A stretch of DNA of 28,737 bases from JAVJPJ01 sp040217295. Its GTDB lineage: Bacteria > Pseudomonadota > Alphaproteobacteria > Rhodobacterales > Rhodobacteraceae. Both the position numbers and the translations under genes were made by a program. The stretch lies in NCBI GenBank assembly GCA_964460185.1, contig CAYWTM010000034.1:1-28737 (forward strand), written 5' to 3'. This document shows positions 1 to 7,435 of this stretch, in pieces. How positions within the stretch are numbered: the stretch's first letter is position 1; the number at the start of each line of letters is the position of its first letter. The notes below the pieces were generated by a model. The model made no database searches. It was not told where the DNA came from and saw only the letters and a list, made by a program, of their open reading frames with translations.

Positions 1-328
1 GGTTCAGGTCATATTGCTCGAAGCGGTTCTCGGACCGCATCTCGATCACGTCGCGAAAGCCCTCGGTGGTGACAAAGGCCATATGCGCGCCGCGCCGCTG
101 GATCAGCGCGTTGGTGACCAGCGTGGTGCCATGGATGACCTGCCCGATGCGTGCCGGGTCCACGCCCGCGCTGTCGGCCGCCAGGTGGATCGCCTCGAGG
201 ATCGCATCCTCGGGTGCGCTGTAGCTGGTCAGCACCTTGCCGGTCGCGACGCCGCCGGCATGGGCCAGCGCGACATCGGTGAAGGTGCCGCCGATATCGA
301 CGCCGACGCGGATCGAAATGTCAGTCAT
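1..328 (-). CDS. hyuA: Hydantoinase/oxoprolinase subunit A, N-terminal part (runs off the left edge)
   Basis: Only the first 109 residues are inside the window. They begin MTDISIRVGVDIGGTFTDV, the nucleotide-binding opening of HyuA/5-oxoprolinase A proteins. HGTTLVTNALIQRRGA follows near residues 65-80 and VTTEGFRDVIEMR further on, both family hallmarks. Members of the family use ATP to open hydantoin, 5-oxoproline or related cyclic amides, usually with a HyuB partner, which would lie beyond the edge. The ATG at 326-328 is only 3 nt after the stop of the FAD oxidoreductase gene, so the two are almost certainly co-transcribed. The substrate cannot be read from this fragment. Confidence 0.88.
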   Translation of the reverse strand, partial: MTDISIRVGVDIGGTFTDVALAHAGGVATGKVLTSYSAPEDAILEAIHLAADSAGVDPARIGQVIHGTTLVTNALIQRRGAHMAFVTTEGFRDVIEMRSENRFEQYDLN

Positions 329-331
329 GTG

Positions 332-1606
332 TCAGATACTCTTCAGAACCTGGTTGGCCGTAAAGGCCGTCTGGTAAAATCGTTCGACCACAGGTGCTGC
401 CGGTATGGTCGAAAGGGTGGTGATCGGCAATGGCAGGTCGGCCCGGTCCATCCCCGTCAGCAGGTCTGCCATCGCGCGGCCAAAGACAGTGCCCGTCGTG
501 ATCCCGCGCCCGTTGTAGCCGATGGGGGTGAACAGCCCCCGGTCCAGTTCGTAGATGCGCGGCAGGTGGTCGGGGGTCATCGCGATCTGGCCATGCCAGG
601 CATCCTCGAACGCGACCGGCCCGAGATCGGGGAACAGCCGTGCCAGCTGCTTTTGCGCCCACCGCTGCGACAGGCCCTGGTCGGGGGTGCCCACGACCTT
701 GCCCATGCTGCCGATCAACAAACGGTCGGACATGTCGCGGCGCACCGATGTCATGATCTGCGCTGTATCCCAGAGACCCTGACGCCCCGGAAGGATATCC
801 CGCACCCTTTCGCCCAGCGGCGCGGTCGCCAGCTGGAAATAGTGGATCTTGGTGAAGACCCGCTTGAGATCCGGCCACAGGTCGTCGGTATAGGCGTTGG
901 TGCCCAGAACCACGTATTTGGCCCGCAGCGTGCCCCGGTCGGTCTCGACGATCCAGCCTTCGCCATCCCGGCGCAACGCGGTGGCCCGCACCCCGGTGCT
1001 GATCGCGGCCCCGGCCCCCAGTGCGGCGCGTGCAAGTCCCCGGACATAGCCCATCGGGTTGATCGTTCCGGCCCGCTGATCCAGCAGCCCGCCCACAAAG
1101 GCCTGCGTGCCCGCGCGCGCGACCATATCCTGGCGCGACAGCATCTCGACCGGGGCACCAAGGCGGGTCCATTCGGCATGCCGGGCCTGCAGATCGCGCA
1201 GCCCGCTGGCGGCGTGGGCCGCGTGGATCGTGCCGGTCTTGGTGACCTCGCACCGGATCTGGTGGCGTTCGATCAGCGAAAACACATAGTCCGGCGCAGC
1301 GCCGAACCGTTCGATGAAGCGCGGCCCAAAGACCGGGCCCAGCTTTTCGCGCACGGCGGCCGGCGGGTGCCACACGCCCGCATTGACCAGCCCGACATTG
1401 CGCCCCGATCCACCATGGCCGATCTGATGGGCCTCGATCACATGGGCCGACAGCCCGGCCTCCGCCGCATGCAGCGCCGTCGAAAGACCGGTAAAGCCAC
1501 CGCCCACAATGGCCAGATCGACGGACACGTCCCCGTCAAGGGGCGCGGAATGATCGGGTTCCGCGGCGGTGACATCCCACAGCGAAATCGGTTGATCCTT
1601 GGTCAT
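332..1606 (-). CDS. FAD-dependent amine/amino-acid oxidoreductase (DadA/PuuB type)
   Basis: This is a 424-aa protein of the DAO family. A Rossmann FAD-binding fingerprint, DLAIVGGGFTGLSTALHAAE, lies at about residues 30-49 with the GxGxxG glycines at 35-40. The C-terminal FAD loop (PIGYNGRGITTGTVFGRAMAD) is also recognisable. Relatives oxidise N-alkyl amino acids, D-amino acids or gamma-glutamylputrescine. I chose the ATG at 1604-1606 (MTKDQPIS) because it has a GGGGGTGG stretch just upstream and leaves the usual short leader before the FAD motif. Longer in-frame extension would run into the upstream rhodanese gene on the other strand. The gene is followed after 3 nt by hyuA. The pair suggests catabolism of a nitrogenous compound whose imine or cyclic product is handled by the hydantoinase, but this is inference. 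Confidence 0.85.
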   Translation of the reverse strand: MTKDQPISLWDVTAAEPDHSAPLDGDVSVDLAIVGGGFTGLSTALHAAEAGLSAHVIEAHQIGHGGSGRNVGLVNAGVWHPPAAVREKLGPVFGPRFIERFGAAPDYVFSLIERHQIRCEVTKTGTIHAAHAASGLRDLQARHAEWTRLGAPVEMLSRQDMVARAGTQAFVGGLLDQRAGTINPMGYVRGLARAALGAGAAISTGVRATALRRDGEGWIVETDRGTLRAKYVVLGTNAYTDDLWPDLKRVFTKIHYFQLATAPLGERVRDILPGRQGLWDTAQIMTSVRRDMSDRLLIGSMGKVVGTPDQGLSQRWAQKQLARLFPDLGPVAFEDAWHGQIAMTPDHLPRIYELDRGLFTPIGYNGRGITTGTVFGRAMADLLTGMDRADLPLPITTLSTIPAAPVVERFYQTAFTANQVLKSI

Positions 1607-1724
1607 GCCACCCCCATTGGACACCCGGTCGGGGCGCTGTTCGCCCAGATGTTGCACCCGGCCCCCGAACGGGTCAATGTCTGAAATTGGCGGTAAGTAT
1701 CGCGCGGCAAAAGGCGGGAGTCCG

Positions 1725-2126
1725 ATGGCATTGAAACTGACAGCAGCCCAGATGGTGGCCGCCGCCCGCGCGCGCATTGCCGAGGTCGAAACCCCGGACC
1801 TGATCGCGCAACTGGGCGACCCGGATCTGGTCATCGTCGACATCCGCGACATCCGCGAACGTCAGCGCAGCGGCATCATCCCCGGATCGGTCCACGCGCC
1901 GCGCGGCATGATCGAATTCTGGGTCGACCCCGACAGTCCCTACCACAAGGATGTCTTTGCCCAGCCCGGCAAACGCTACGTCTTTCATTGCGCCTCGGGC
2001 TGGCGGTCTGCCCTGACGGTGGCGACATTGCAGGACATGGGTTTCGACGCATCCCATCTGAGCGAGGGCTTTTCCACCTGGGCCGATCACGGTGGCCCGG
2101 TCGAGATGCCGGAGCGGCGGGGCTGA
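1725..2126 (+). CDS. Single-domain rhodanese-like protein
   Basis: This 133-aa protein has the rhodanese fold in order: the CH2A-like segment LVIVDIRDIRERQRSGIIPGS near residues 35-55, and an active-site loop HCASGWRSALT around residue 88. The loop cysteine would carry the persulfide. Family members transfer sulfane sulfur to cyanide or to protein acceptors; the physiological acceptor is unknown here. The ATG at 1725 has AGGCGGGAG upstream at good spacing; longer in-frame starts would overlap the divergent FAD gene. It is the only rightward gene among leftward ones, and its stop lies 6 nt from the stop of the convergent molybdopterin subunit gene. One possibility, not shown by the sequence, is sulfur delivery to the neighbouring molybdenum enzyme. 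Confidence 0.85.
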   Translation: MALKLTAAQMVAAARARIAEVETPDLIAQLGDPDLVIVDIRDIRERQRSGIIPGSVHAPRGMIEFWVDPDSPYHKDVFAQPGKRYVFHCASGWRSALTVATLQDMGFDASHLSEGFSTWADHGGPVEMPERRG

Positions 2127-2132
2127 TCGTGC

Positions 2133-4157
2133 CTAGCCGCCGCTCAACGCCGCGATCAGGCGCGCACGGTCCAGCGGCAGGTGCGTCATCGGCTGGCCAA
2201 GGACCCGGCTGACGGCACTGACGATCGCCGCCGCGACCGGACCGGCCATCGCCTCGCCCACGCCAAGGGGCGGCTCCTCGGGGCCATACTCGACGGTTTC
2301 GATGTGCAGCCTCGGCATCTCGGCCCAGTCAAGCACCGGGTAATCGTCCCATCCGGCCGCGTCGATCTGGCCGCCGCGCAGCAGCACGCCCTCGCGCAAT
2401 GTCCAGCTGGCCGCCTGCAACAGGCCGCCCTCGATCTGGTGCAGCACTCCATCGGGGCTGGCCTGGAAACCGGCATCCACACAAGACCAGATATCGGTCA
2501 GCACCGGTTCATCCTCGAGCCGCACGCGGACTGCGACGGCCGCGTAGGCGGCCGAATTCTTGTACTGGCCAAAGGCTATCCCAATGGCCTGTTCCGGGTC
2601 ATCGGCAAGTTCCGCGCGATGCACATCAACCCTGTCGGCCACATTTCGCAAAACGGCGCGCGCGCGCGGATCTTCCAGATGGGCAAGCCGGAACGCCACC
2701 GGGTCCTGCCCGGCGACCTGGGCCAATTCATCCATAGCGGCCTCGATCGCGATGGTGTTCAGATGGGTGCCAAGCGCGCGCAGCGACGAGGACCGCACCG
2801 GCAGATCCTGCACGATATGGATGGTCAGCCCCTGGTCGGGGACCGCATAGACCGGTTTGCCGTTGCGTCCGGCCGCGCCGCCCCGCTCGATCGGAAGATC
2901 GACCATCCGCGTTGTCCGCATGGCCGGATCAACCTCGCCAGCAGCCAGGAAATTCACGTTGCCGCCAAGACCGGGGCGTTGGCCGTGCGGCCCGCTCCAG
3001 ATGTCCTGTCGCCATGCCGTGATGCGGTTTTGATCGTCAAGGGCCGCGCGCACCTCGACCAGCATGGGGGCTCCGACGGGACCGTGATGCAGCTCATCCA
3101 CGCGCCGCCATGCAACCCGAACCGGCTGGCCCGGCACATGCATCGCGACCAGCGCGGCATCAAGGGCCGCATCATCGGCGGCGTTATGGCCATAGCATCC
3201 GGACGACGGCACATGCCGGACCTCGATCTGATCGGCCGTCAGGTCAAGAACCAGTGCCATCTTGTCGCGAACCTGAAAGATGTTTTGCGAATGGCTCCAG
3301 ACCGTCAGGCGCGCGCCATCCCACTGCGCAAGTCCACAGCAAGGCGCGATGGAACCGTGCAGAAGAAAGGGCCGCGTCGCCTGCACCGTGACATCCGCGG
3401 TGATCGCGGCGGTCTGGCCATAGGCCGCCGACACCAGGTCGCGGGTCTTGATCCAGTCCGCCACAGGTCCGTCGCAGGCATGGGAGGGCGCTTGGGCCCG
3501 GTCGGGCAGGCGCGCGAAAAGCGACTCCAGCGCTGCCTCGCTTTCGGCAATGACTGCGGTAAATCCACCCGTGGTCACGATCCTCTGGGTTGGAACAAGA
3601 AGCGGCCGGACGTGATCGGCCGTCCATCCCCGCACGGCACGCGCATGGAGCATACCGGGCAGGACCATATCCTGAATGAAACGCCGCGCGCCCGTGATCG
3701 ACCCGGCATAAGACGGCAGTTCGGCCAGGTCGCGTCCGGTCGGTGGCGCGATCAGCGACGGCATCCGTTCGGCCACCAGATCGAACAGGTCGATACGCGC
3801 ATCACCGGCCTCGAAGATCAGGTCAACGGGGCTGAGCACGATATCCTCCTCGCCCGCGTTCAGACGTTGCGCGGCGAGACTGCGCAAATGCGCCGAAAGA
3901 TCCTGTGCCGCCGCACGCAAGGCGACGCCGGTGATAGAGATCGAAAAGCTTCCCGCCGTCAGACCGTCATCGGGGCTGTGCGCGGTCGAGACCGGCGCCA
4001 CCTGCAACGCGCTTTCGTCGATCGCGAACGCGGTGGCCACCATCCGGCGGTAGGTGTCATGCACATGCTGGCCAATCTCGACCTTGCCCGACCGGATCAG
4101 GACCAACCGGTTCACCGGGTCAAATCGGAACCGGTCCTGGCCGGGAATATCGGTCAT
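2133..4157 (-). CDS. Molybdopterin-binding subunit of a xanthine-oxidase-family hydroxylase (IorB-like)
   Basis: This is a 674-aa large subunit. It carries the molybdopterin-domain signatures of the isoquinoline 1-oxidoreductase/aldehyde oxidase group: LLHGSIAPCCGLAQWDG, VWSHSQNIFQVRDKMAL, a GCYGHNAADD loop and a C-terminal GVGEAMAGPVAAAI. In the last motif Glu635 is the expected catalytic base. The ATG at 4155-4157 overlaps the stop of the [2Fe-2S] gene as ATGA, indicating translational coupling. At 674 aa it is shorter than typical IorB proteins (about 700-780). The enzyme should hydroxylate an N-heterocycle or aldehyde next to nitrogen or carbonyl, passing electrons to the small subunit. 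The substrate is unknown. A large in-frame leftward extension upstream of 4157 is an artefact, since it lies inside the small-subunit gene. Confidence 0.85.
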   Translation of the reverse strand: MTDIPGQDRFRFDPVNRLVLIRSGKVEIGQHVHDTYRRMVATAFAIDESALQVAPVSTAHSPDDGLTAGSFSISITGVALRAAAQDLSAHLRSLAAQRLNAGEEDIVLSPVDLIFEAGDARIDLFDLVAERMPSLIAPPTGRDLAELPSYAGSITGARRFIQDMVLPGMLHARAVRGWTADHVRPLLVPTQRIVTTGGFTAVIAESEAALESLFARLPDRAQAPSHACDGPVADWIKTRDLVSAAYGQTAAITADVTVQATRPFLLHGSIAPCCGLAQWDGARLTVWSHSQNIFQVRDKMALVLDLTADQIEVRHVPSSGCYGHNAADDAALDAALVAMHVPGQPVRVAWRRVDELHHGPVGAPMLVEVRAALDDQNRITAWRQDIWSGPHGQRPGLGGNVNFLAAGEVDPAMRTTRMVDLPIERGGAAGRNGKPVYAVPDQGLTIHIVQDLPVRSSSLRALGTHLNTIAIEAAMDELAQVAGQDPVAFRLAHLEDPRARAVLRNVADRVDVHRAELADDPEQAIGIAFGQYKNSAAYAAVAVRVRLEDEPVLTDIWSCVDAGFQASPDGVLHQIEGGLLQAASWTLREGVLLRGGQIDAAGWDDYPVLDWAEMPRLHIETVEYGPEEPPLGVGEAMAGPVAAAIVSAVSRVLGQPMTHLPLDRARLIAALSGG

Positions 4158-4642
4158 GCGCCGCCCTCCGCCCACCTGTCGCGGACCTGCTCCAGTGCGC
4201 CCAGTATCCTGTGCTGGGTGCCGCAGCGGCACAGATTGCGTGACAGGGCGGCGGCCAGATCGGTTTCGGCCCCGTCGCGATCCAGCGCCGCGGTGGCCGA
4301 AACCACGATCCCCGGCAGGCAATAGCCGCATTGCGCGGCCCCATGTGCGACCAGCGCGGCGGCCACCCGCGCGCCCGCGCCGTCTGCAGCGACCGCTTCG
4401 ATTGTCTGAACCCGCGCGCCCTGTGCGGCGGCCAGCGACACCTGGCAGGCCTGCGTCGCGACCCCGTCCAGCAGCACGGTGCACGCCCCGCAATTTCCGG
4501 TGCCGCATCCGATCTTGGCGCCGGTCAGGCCAAGACCGTTGCGCAGGTAGAGCAGCAGGCTCATTCCAGGCTCGGGCAAGGCAGAACATGTCTGACCGTT
4601 CACGGTCAGCGTAACGGGGGCGGCATCCGGGTCATCGATCAT
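4154..4642 (-). CDS. [2Fe-2S] small subunit of the molybdenum hydroxylase (IorA-like)
   Basis: This 162-aa protein has both iron-sulfur domains of the xanthine oxidase family. The plant-ferredoxin-like cluster uses C46, C51, C54 and C66 (KIGCGTGNCGAC and ACQV). The helical second domain uses C105, C108, C138 and C140 (CGYC and LCRCGTQ). All eight ligands are present. It relays electrons from the molybdopterin centre. Its stop codon overlaps the start of the large subunit by 4 nt. Upstream, 65 nt separate it from the stop of the Rieske ferredoxin gene. No FAD subunit or cytochrome subunit gene accompanies the pair in this window. Confidence 0.92.
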   Translation of the reverse strand: MIDDPDAAPVTLTVNGQTCSALPEPGMSLLLYLRNGLGLTGAKIGCGTGNCGACTVLLDGVATQACQVSLAAAQGARVQTIEAVAADGAGARVAAALVAHGAAQCGYCLPGIVVSATAALDRDGAETDLAAALSRNLCRCGTQHRILGALEQVRDRWAEGGA

Positions 4643-4707
4643 GGCGACACATTCCCCGCCAGACGATACCTGCGCAAGGGCATAAACGCCCGGTCACCGC
4701 TCGACCC

Positions 4708-5079
4708 TCAGCCGGCGCCGGGCCCGACCCGCACGGTATCGCCAACCACATGCACCGGCAGCGGATCGAGCGCGCACCCTTCGGCCCCACCATCCAGCCC
4801 GGCCCCGGTGCATGCGTCAAAGCCCCAGGCGTGGTTCGAACATCTCAGGCGTTCGCCGTCGTCGGACAGGATATTGGCGGTCCGCCAATCCAGGGGCAAA
4901 TACTGGTGCGGGCAGGCGTTGACATAGGCGCGCAGCCCGTCAGCCGAGGCGACCAGCAGCACCGGGAACCCATTCAGATCAACGCTTTTCACCCCGGCCT
5001 TCGGCAACTCGGCGATCGCGCAAAGCACCGCACCCGGCTCCGGCGCACCGGGAAAATCGCGCCAGGCGTCGGCGTTCAT
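4708..5079 (-). CDS. Rieske [2Fe-2S] ferredoxin-like protein
   Basis: This is a 123-aa single-domain Rieske protein. The cluster ligands are C56-x-H58 (CPHQYLPLDW) and C80-x-x-H83 (CSNHAWGFD). It lacks a signal peptide or membrane anchor, so it is likely a soluble cytosolic electron carrier resembling the ferredoxins of ring-hydroxylating oxygenases. The ATG at 5077-5079 overlaps the stop of the fumarylacetoacetase gene as ATGA, so the two are translationally coupled. It is followed by the molybdenum hydroxylase genes. Whether it accepts electrons from that hydroxylase or feeds a distant oxygenase is not decided by the sequence. No oxygenase large subunit is present here. Confidence 0.88.
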   Translation of the reverse strand: MNADAWRDFPGAPEPGAVLCAIAELPKAGVKSVDLNGFPVLLVASADGLRAYVNACPHQYLPLDWRTANILSDDGERLRCSNHAWGFDACTGAGLDGGAEGCALDPLPVHVVGDTVRVGPGAG

Positions 5080-6344
5080 GCAGGAAGCTCCGGCGCGGGA
5101 AGGACGGTGCCCGCGCAGGCCCCGAAGCCGATGCGGTAGTCGCCCTCGCACCAGCCGCGCAGGATGACCGTATCCCCATCTTCAAGGAACGTGCGCGGCC
5201 CGCCCGCGATGTCCAGCGGGTCGCGGCCGTTCCATGTCAGTTCCAACAGCGATCCCTGACTGCCCGGCGTCGGCCCCGAAATCGTGCCCGACCCCAAAAG
5301 GTCGCCCACGTCCATCGCGCAGCCCGAGATTGCGTGATGGGTCAGTTGCTGTGCCGACGAGTAGTACATGTGTCGAAAATTGGTGCGGCAGATCGTGGTG
5401 GCCGGTGCTCCGGCGGGGGCCAGGTCAACCTCGAGATGGATGTCGAAATTGTTGGCCGTGGCCTCGGACAGGTAGGGCAAGAGCGGCGTTGTGCGGTCGG
5501 GGGTGGGCACGCGAAACGGCTCCAGCGCCTCGGAGGTCACGATCCAAGCGCTGATCGAGGTGCCAAAAGCCTTGGACTGGAAGGGGCCCAGCGGCTGGTA
5601 TTCCCATACCTGGATATCGCGCGCCGACCAGTCGTTCAAAAGCACGTAGCCAAAGATCATCTCGCAGGCCTGCCCGGTGGTGACCGGCTGGCCCATCGGG
5701 TTGCCGGTGCCCACGATCGCGCCCATTTCCAGCTCGATATCCAGCCTCGCCGATGGCGCAAGCCGCGGGGCGGCGTCCTGGGGGCCTTTCAGTTGTCCCA
5801 ACGGGCGGCGGATATCCGTGCCCGACACCACGACCGTCGACGCACGGCCATTGTAGCCGATGGGGATGTGCAGCCAATTCGGCATCAGCGCGTTGTCGGG
5901 ATCGCGGAACATGCTGCCCACATTGGTGGCGTGTTCGCGGGAAGAATAGAAATCGGTGAAGCCGCGCACGTGAATAGGCAGATGCATCTGCACGTCGGCC
6001 TGCGCCACCAGCGGCAGCGCCCTGTCACCGCCATCGGCATCCAGCAGGTCGGCCAGACGGGCGCGGGTTTCGGACCAGACCGCGCGCGGCAGCGCCATGA
6101 AGGGATTCAACGCACCTTGCGCAAACACACGGTCGCCCGGCGCGGGTTCGATCACACCCTCCGCCTCAAGCGCCGTCAGGTCGACGATCATCTCTCCGAT
6201 GGCCACTCCCACGCGGCGGGTGCCGTCATCTTGCGAAAAGACACCCCAGGGCAGGTTCTGGATCGGGAAATCGGAGCCGGGCGCATTGGCGCTGTCCACC
6301 CAGGACCGGCGGGCCGGATCATGGGTTGCGTTCAGTCCGCTCAT
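5076..6344 (-). CDS. fahA: Fumarylacetoacetase
   Basis: This 422-aa protein has the length and layout of true fumarylacetoacetases: an N-terminal SH3-like domain, then the FAH catalytic fold. Metal and catalytic residues match the animal enzyme at a constant offset of +5: D131 and H138 in DFYSSREHATNVG, E204 and E206 in DIELEMG, D238 in NDWSARDIQ, and K258 in QSKAFG. The reaction splits fumarylacetoacetate into fumarate and acetoacetate, the last step of homogentisate (tyrosine/phenylalanine) catabolism. I chose the ATG at 6342-6344 because AAAGGGA sits 6 nt upstream; an earlier in-frame ATG gives a 437-aa version. No homogentisate dioxygenase or maleylacetoacetate isomerase is in the window. 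Its stop overlaps the Rieske gene start. Confidence 0.92.
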   Translation of the reverse strand: MSGLNATHDPARRSWVDSANAPGSDFPIQNLPWGVFSQDDGTRRVGVAIGEMIVDLTALEAEGVIEPAPGDRVFAQGALNPFMALPRAVWSETRARLADLLDADGGDRALPLVAQADVQMHLPIHVRGFTDFYSSREHATNVGSMFRDPDNALMPNWLHIPIGYNGRASTVVVSGTDIRRPLGQLKGPQDAAPRLAPSARLDIELEMGAIVGTGNPMGQPVTTGQACEMIFGYVLLNDWSARDIQVWEYQPLGPFQSKAFGTSISAWIVTSEALEPFRVPTPDRTTPLLPYLSEATANNFDIHLEVDLAPAGAPATTICRTNFRHMYYSSAQQLTHHAISGCAMDVGDLLGSGTISGPTPGSQGSLLELTWNGRDPLDIAGGPRTFLEDGDTVILRGWCEGDYRIGFGACAGTVLPAPELPA

Positions 6345-6440
6345 CGGGGTCCCTTTCATCGCGTCGGGCTGCTTTGCCCCGAAAGTCATCGCATCTGCAA
6401 CAATCCTGCGTCAACCGCACCGGGCGCGGCGACCCGGATG

Positions 6441-7271
6441 TCAGCGATCCGCCCCCAGCGCACGGGACAGATCGGCGGCGGCTTGTATCACCGCCTCGGC
6501 CAGACGGGGTGTCTGGCTCGAACTGACCCTGTCGACCGGTCCCGAAACCGAGATCCCGGCGACCGCCTCACCCGACAGATCAAAGACCGGGGCCGCGATA
6601 CACCGCATGCCGGTGTTCTTTTCCTCGTCGTCGATGGCATAGCCGCGCGCACGCGTCTGTTGCAGATCGGCGCGCAGATCACCGGGTTCCGTCAGCGTGC
6701 GATCCGTGAACCGGTCCAACGGCGCGGTGGCGATCAGGCGCGACAGGCGATCATCGCTCATCTGCGCCAAAAGCGCCTTGCCAATCCCCGACGCATGCAT
6801 GGGAGACAGGGTGCCGGGCGGAAAGAAGGCCCGGATCGAGGCATGGGTTTCCACCTGGCTGATGAACAGAACATGGGCCTCGCGCGCGATACCGAGATTG
6901 GCGGTTTCCCCGGTCGCCTCCATCAGCCGGCGCAGGATCGGGCGGGCACGTTCCACCACCGACGTGCGGCGCAGGTAGCGCGCGCCGATGACGAAGGCGC
7001 GCGGCCCGATGTGCCAAAGCTGCTGGCCGGCGTCGAATTCCACCAGCCCCCTGCCCTCCAACGTCACCAGGATGCGGTAAACGGTGGCCGCCGACTGGTC
7101 GAGATCTTCGGCCAGTTCCGACAGCGTGGCCCCGGGCAGCGTCGACAGGTGGTCGAACACGCCCATCGCCCGATCCAGCGACTTGATCGTGTTCTGCGCG
7201 GTCTTGTCATCCCACGCCTTGGGCCGTCCGCGATTCCGCTTTGGCAGGTCGGATTCGGTCGCCTCACGCAT
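6441..7271 (-). CDS. bhcR: IclR-family regulator of the beta-hydroxyaspartate cycle
   Basis: This 276-aa protein has an N-terminal winged helix-turn-helix at about residues 27-80 (TIKSLDRAMGVFDHL, TLSELAEDLDQSAATVYRILVTLEGRGLV). The IclR effector-binding domain follows (SPMHASGIGKALLA, GYAIDDEEKNTGMRCIAAPVFD). It lies divergent from bhcABCD, the arrangement known for bhcR in Paracoccus denitrificans, where the protein controls the cycle in response to glyoxylate. The gene identity therefore rests on family plus position. The start at 7269-7271 has only a weak GGAAAC Shine-Dalgarno. A candidate operator ends 15 nt upstream of the start codon, suggesting autoregulation. The downstream fumarylacetoacetase gene begins after 96 nt on the same strand and may be read through. 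Confidence 0.88.
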   Translation of the reverse strand: MREATESDLPKRNRGRPKAWDDKTAQNTIKSLDRAMGVFDHLSTLPGATLSELAEDLDQSAATVYRILVTLEGRGLVEFDAGQQLWHIGPRAFVIGARYLRRTSVVERARPILRRLMEATGETANLGIAREAHVLFISQVETHASIRAFFPPGTLSPMHASGIGKALLAQMSDDRLSRLIATAPLDRFTDRTLTEPGDLRADLQQTRARGYAIDDEEKNTGMRCIAAPVFDLSGEAVAGISVSGPVDRVSSSQTPRLAEAVIQAAADLSRALGADR

Positions 7272-7286
7272 CGGACGTTTCCATTA

Positions 7287-7312
7287 TGAAATACCTTTTC
7301 ACATTGTGAAAA
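7287..7312. promoter_or_regulatory. Putative BhcR operator 1 (overlapping palindromes near bhcR)
   Basis: Two inverted repeats overlap here. TGAAA-N5-TTTCA spans 7287-7301. TTTTCACA-T-TGTGAAAA, a 17-bp palindrome perfect except for its centre base, spans 7296-7312. Together they give three alternating half-sites (TGAAA, TTTCA, TGAAA) in one AT-rich patch inside GC-rich DNA. IclR-family proteins bind such short inverted repeats, often as tandem dimers. The position just ahead of bhcR fits autoregulation. The binding protein is inferred, not shown. Confidence 0.65.
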
Positions 7313-7355
7313 ATAACAAGTGCCTGTTTTTTGGCGATTTCACCGGACACTACCA

Positions 7356-7378
7356 TTTTTGAAAAACGTTTTCAAAAA
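7356..7378. promoter_or_regulatory. Putative BhcR operator 2 (near bhcA)
   Basis: A 23-bp inverted repeat has perfect 10-bp arms, TTTTTGAAAA and TTTTCAAAAA, around a 3-nt centre (ACG). Its core, TGAAA-N5-TTTCA at 7360-7374, matches the core of operator 1 at 13 of 15 positions. The two cores are 73 bp apart centre to centre, close to seven helical turns, so bound dimers would face the same side. It lies 57 nt upstream of the bhcA start codon. Confidence 0.65.
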
Positions 7379-7435
7379 AATTGTGCGCTTTGACACGGGG
7401 GCCTAAAACCGCCCCATCGGAAGAGGAGACGATCC

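Noticed and set aside
2181..4325. Rightward 714-codon open frame opposite the molybdopterin subunit gene
   Set aside because: It lies wholly antisense to a gene with clear family motifs; its translation has no domain and is rich in Arg, Gly, His and Asp.
5334..7289. Rightward 651-codon open frame opposite fumarylacetoacetase and bhcR
   Set aside because: Antisense to two motif-bearing genes and crossing their intergenic gap; no recognisable protein features.
7390..7395. TTGACA as a -35 box for bhcA
   Set aside because: A start site from it would fall at about 7426, inside the ribosome binding site at 7423-7428, and no -10 hexamer is at the right distance.
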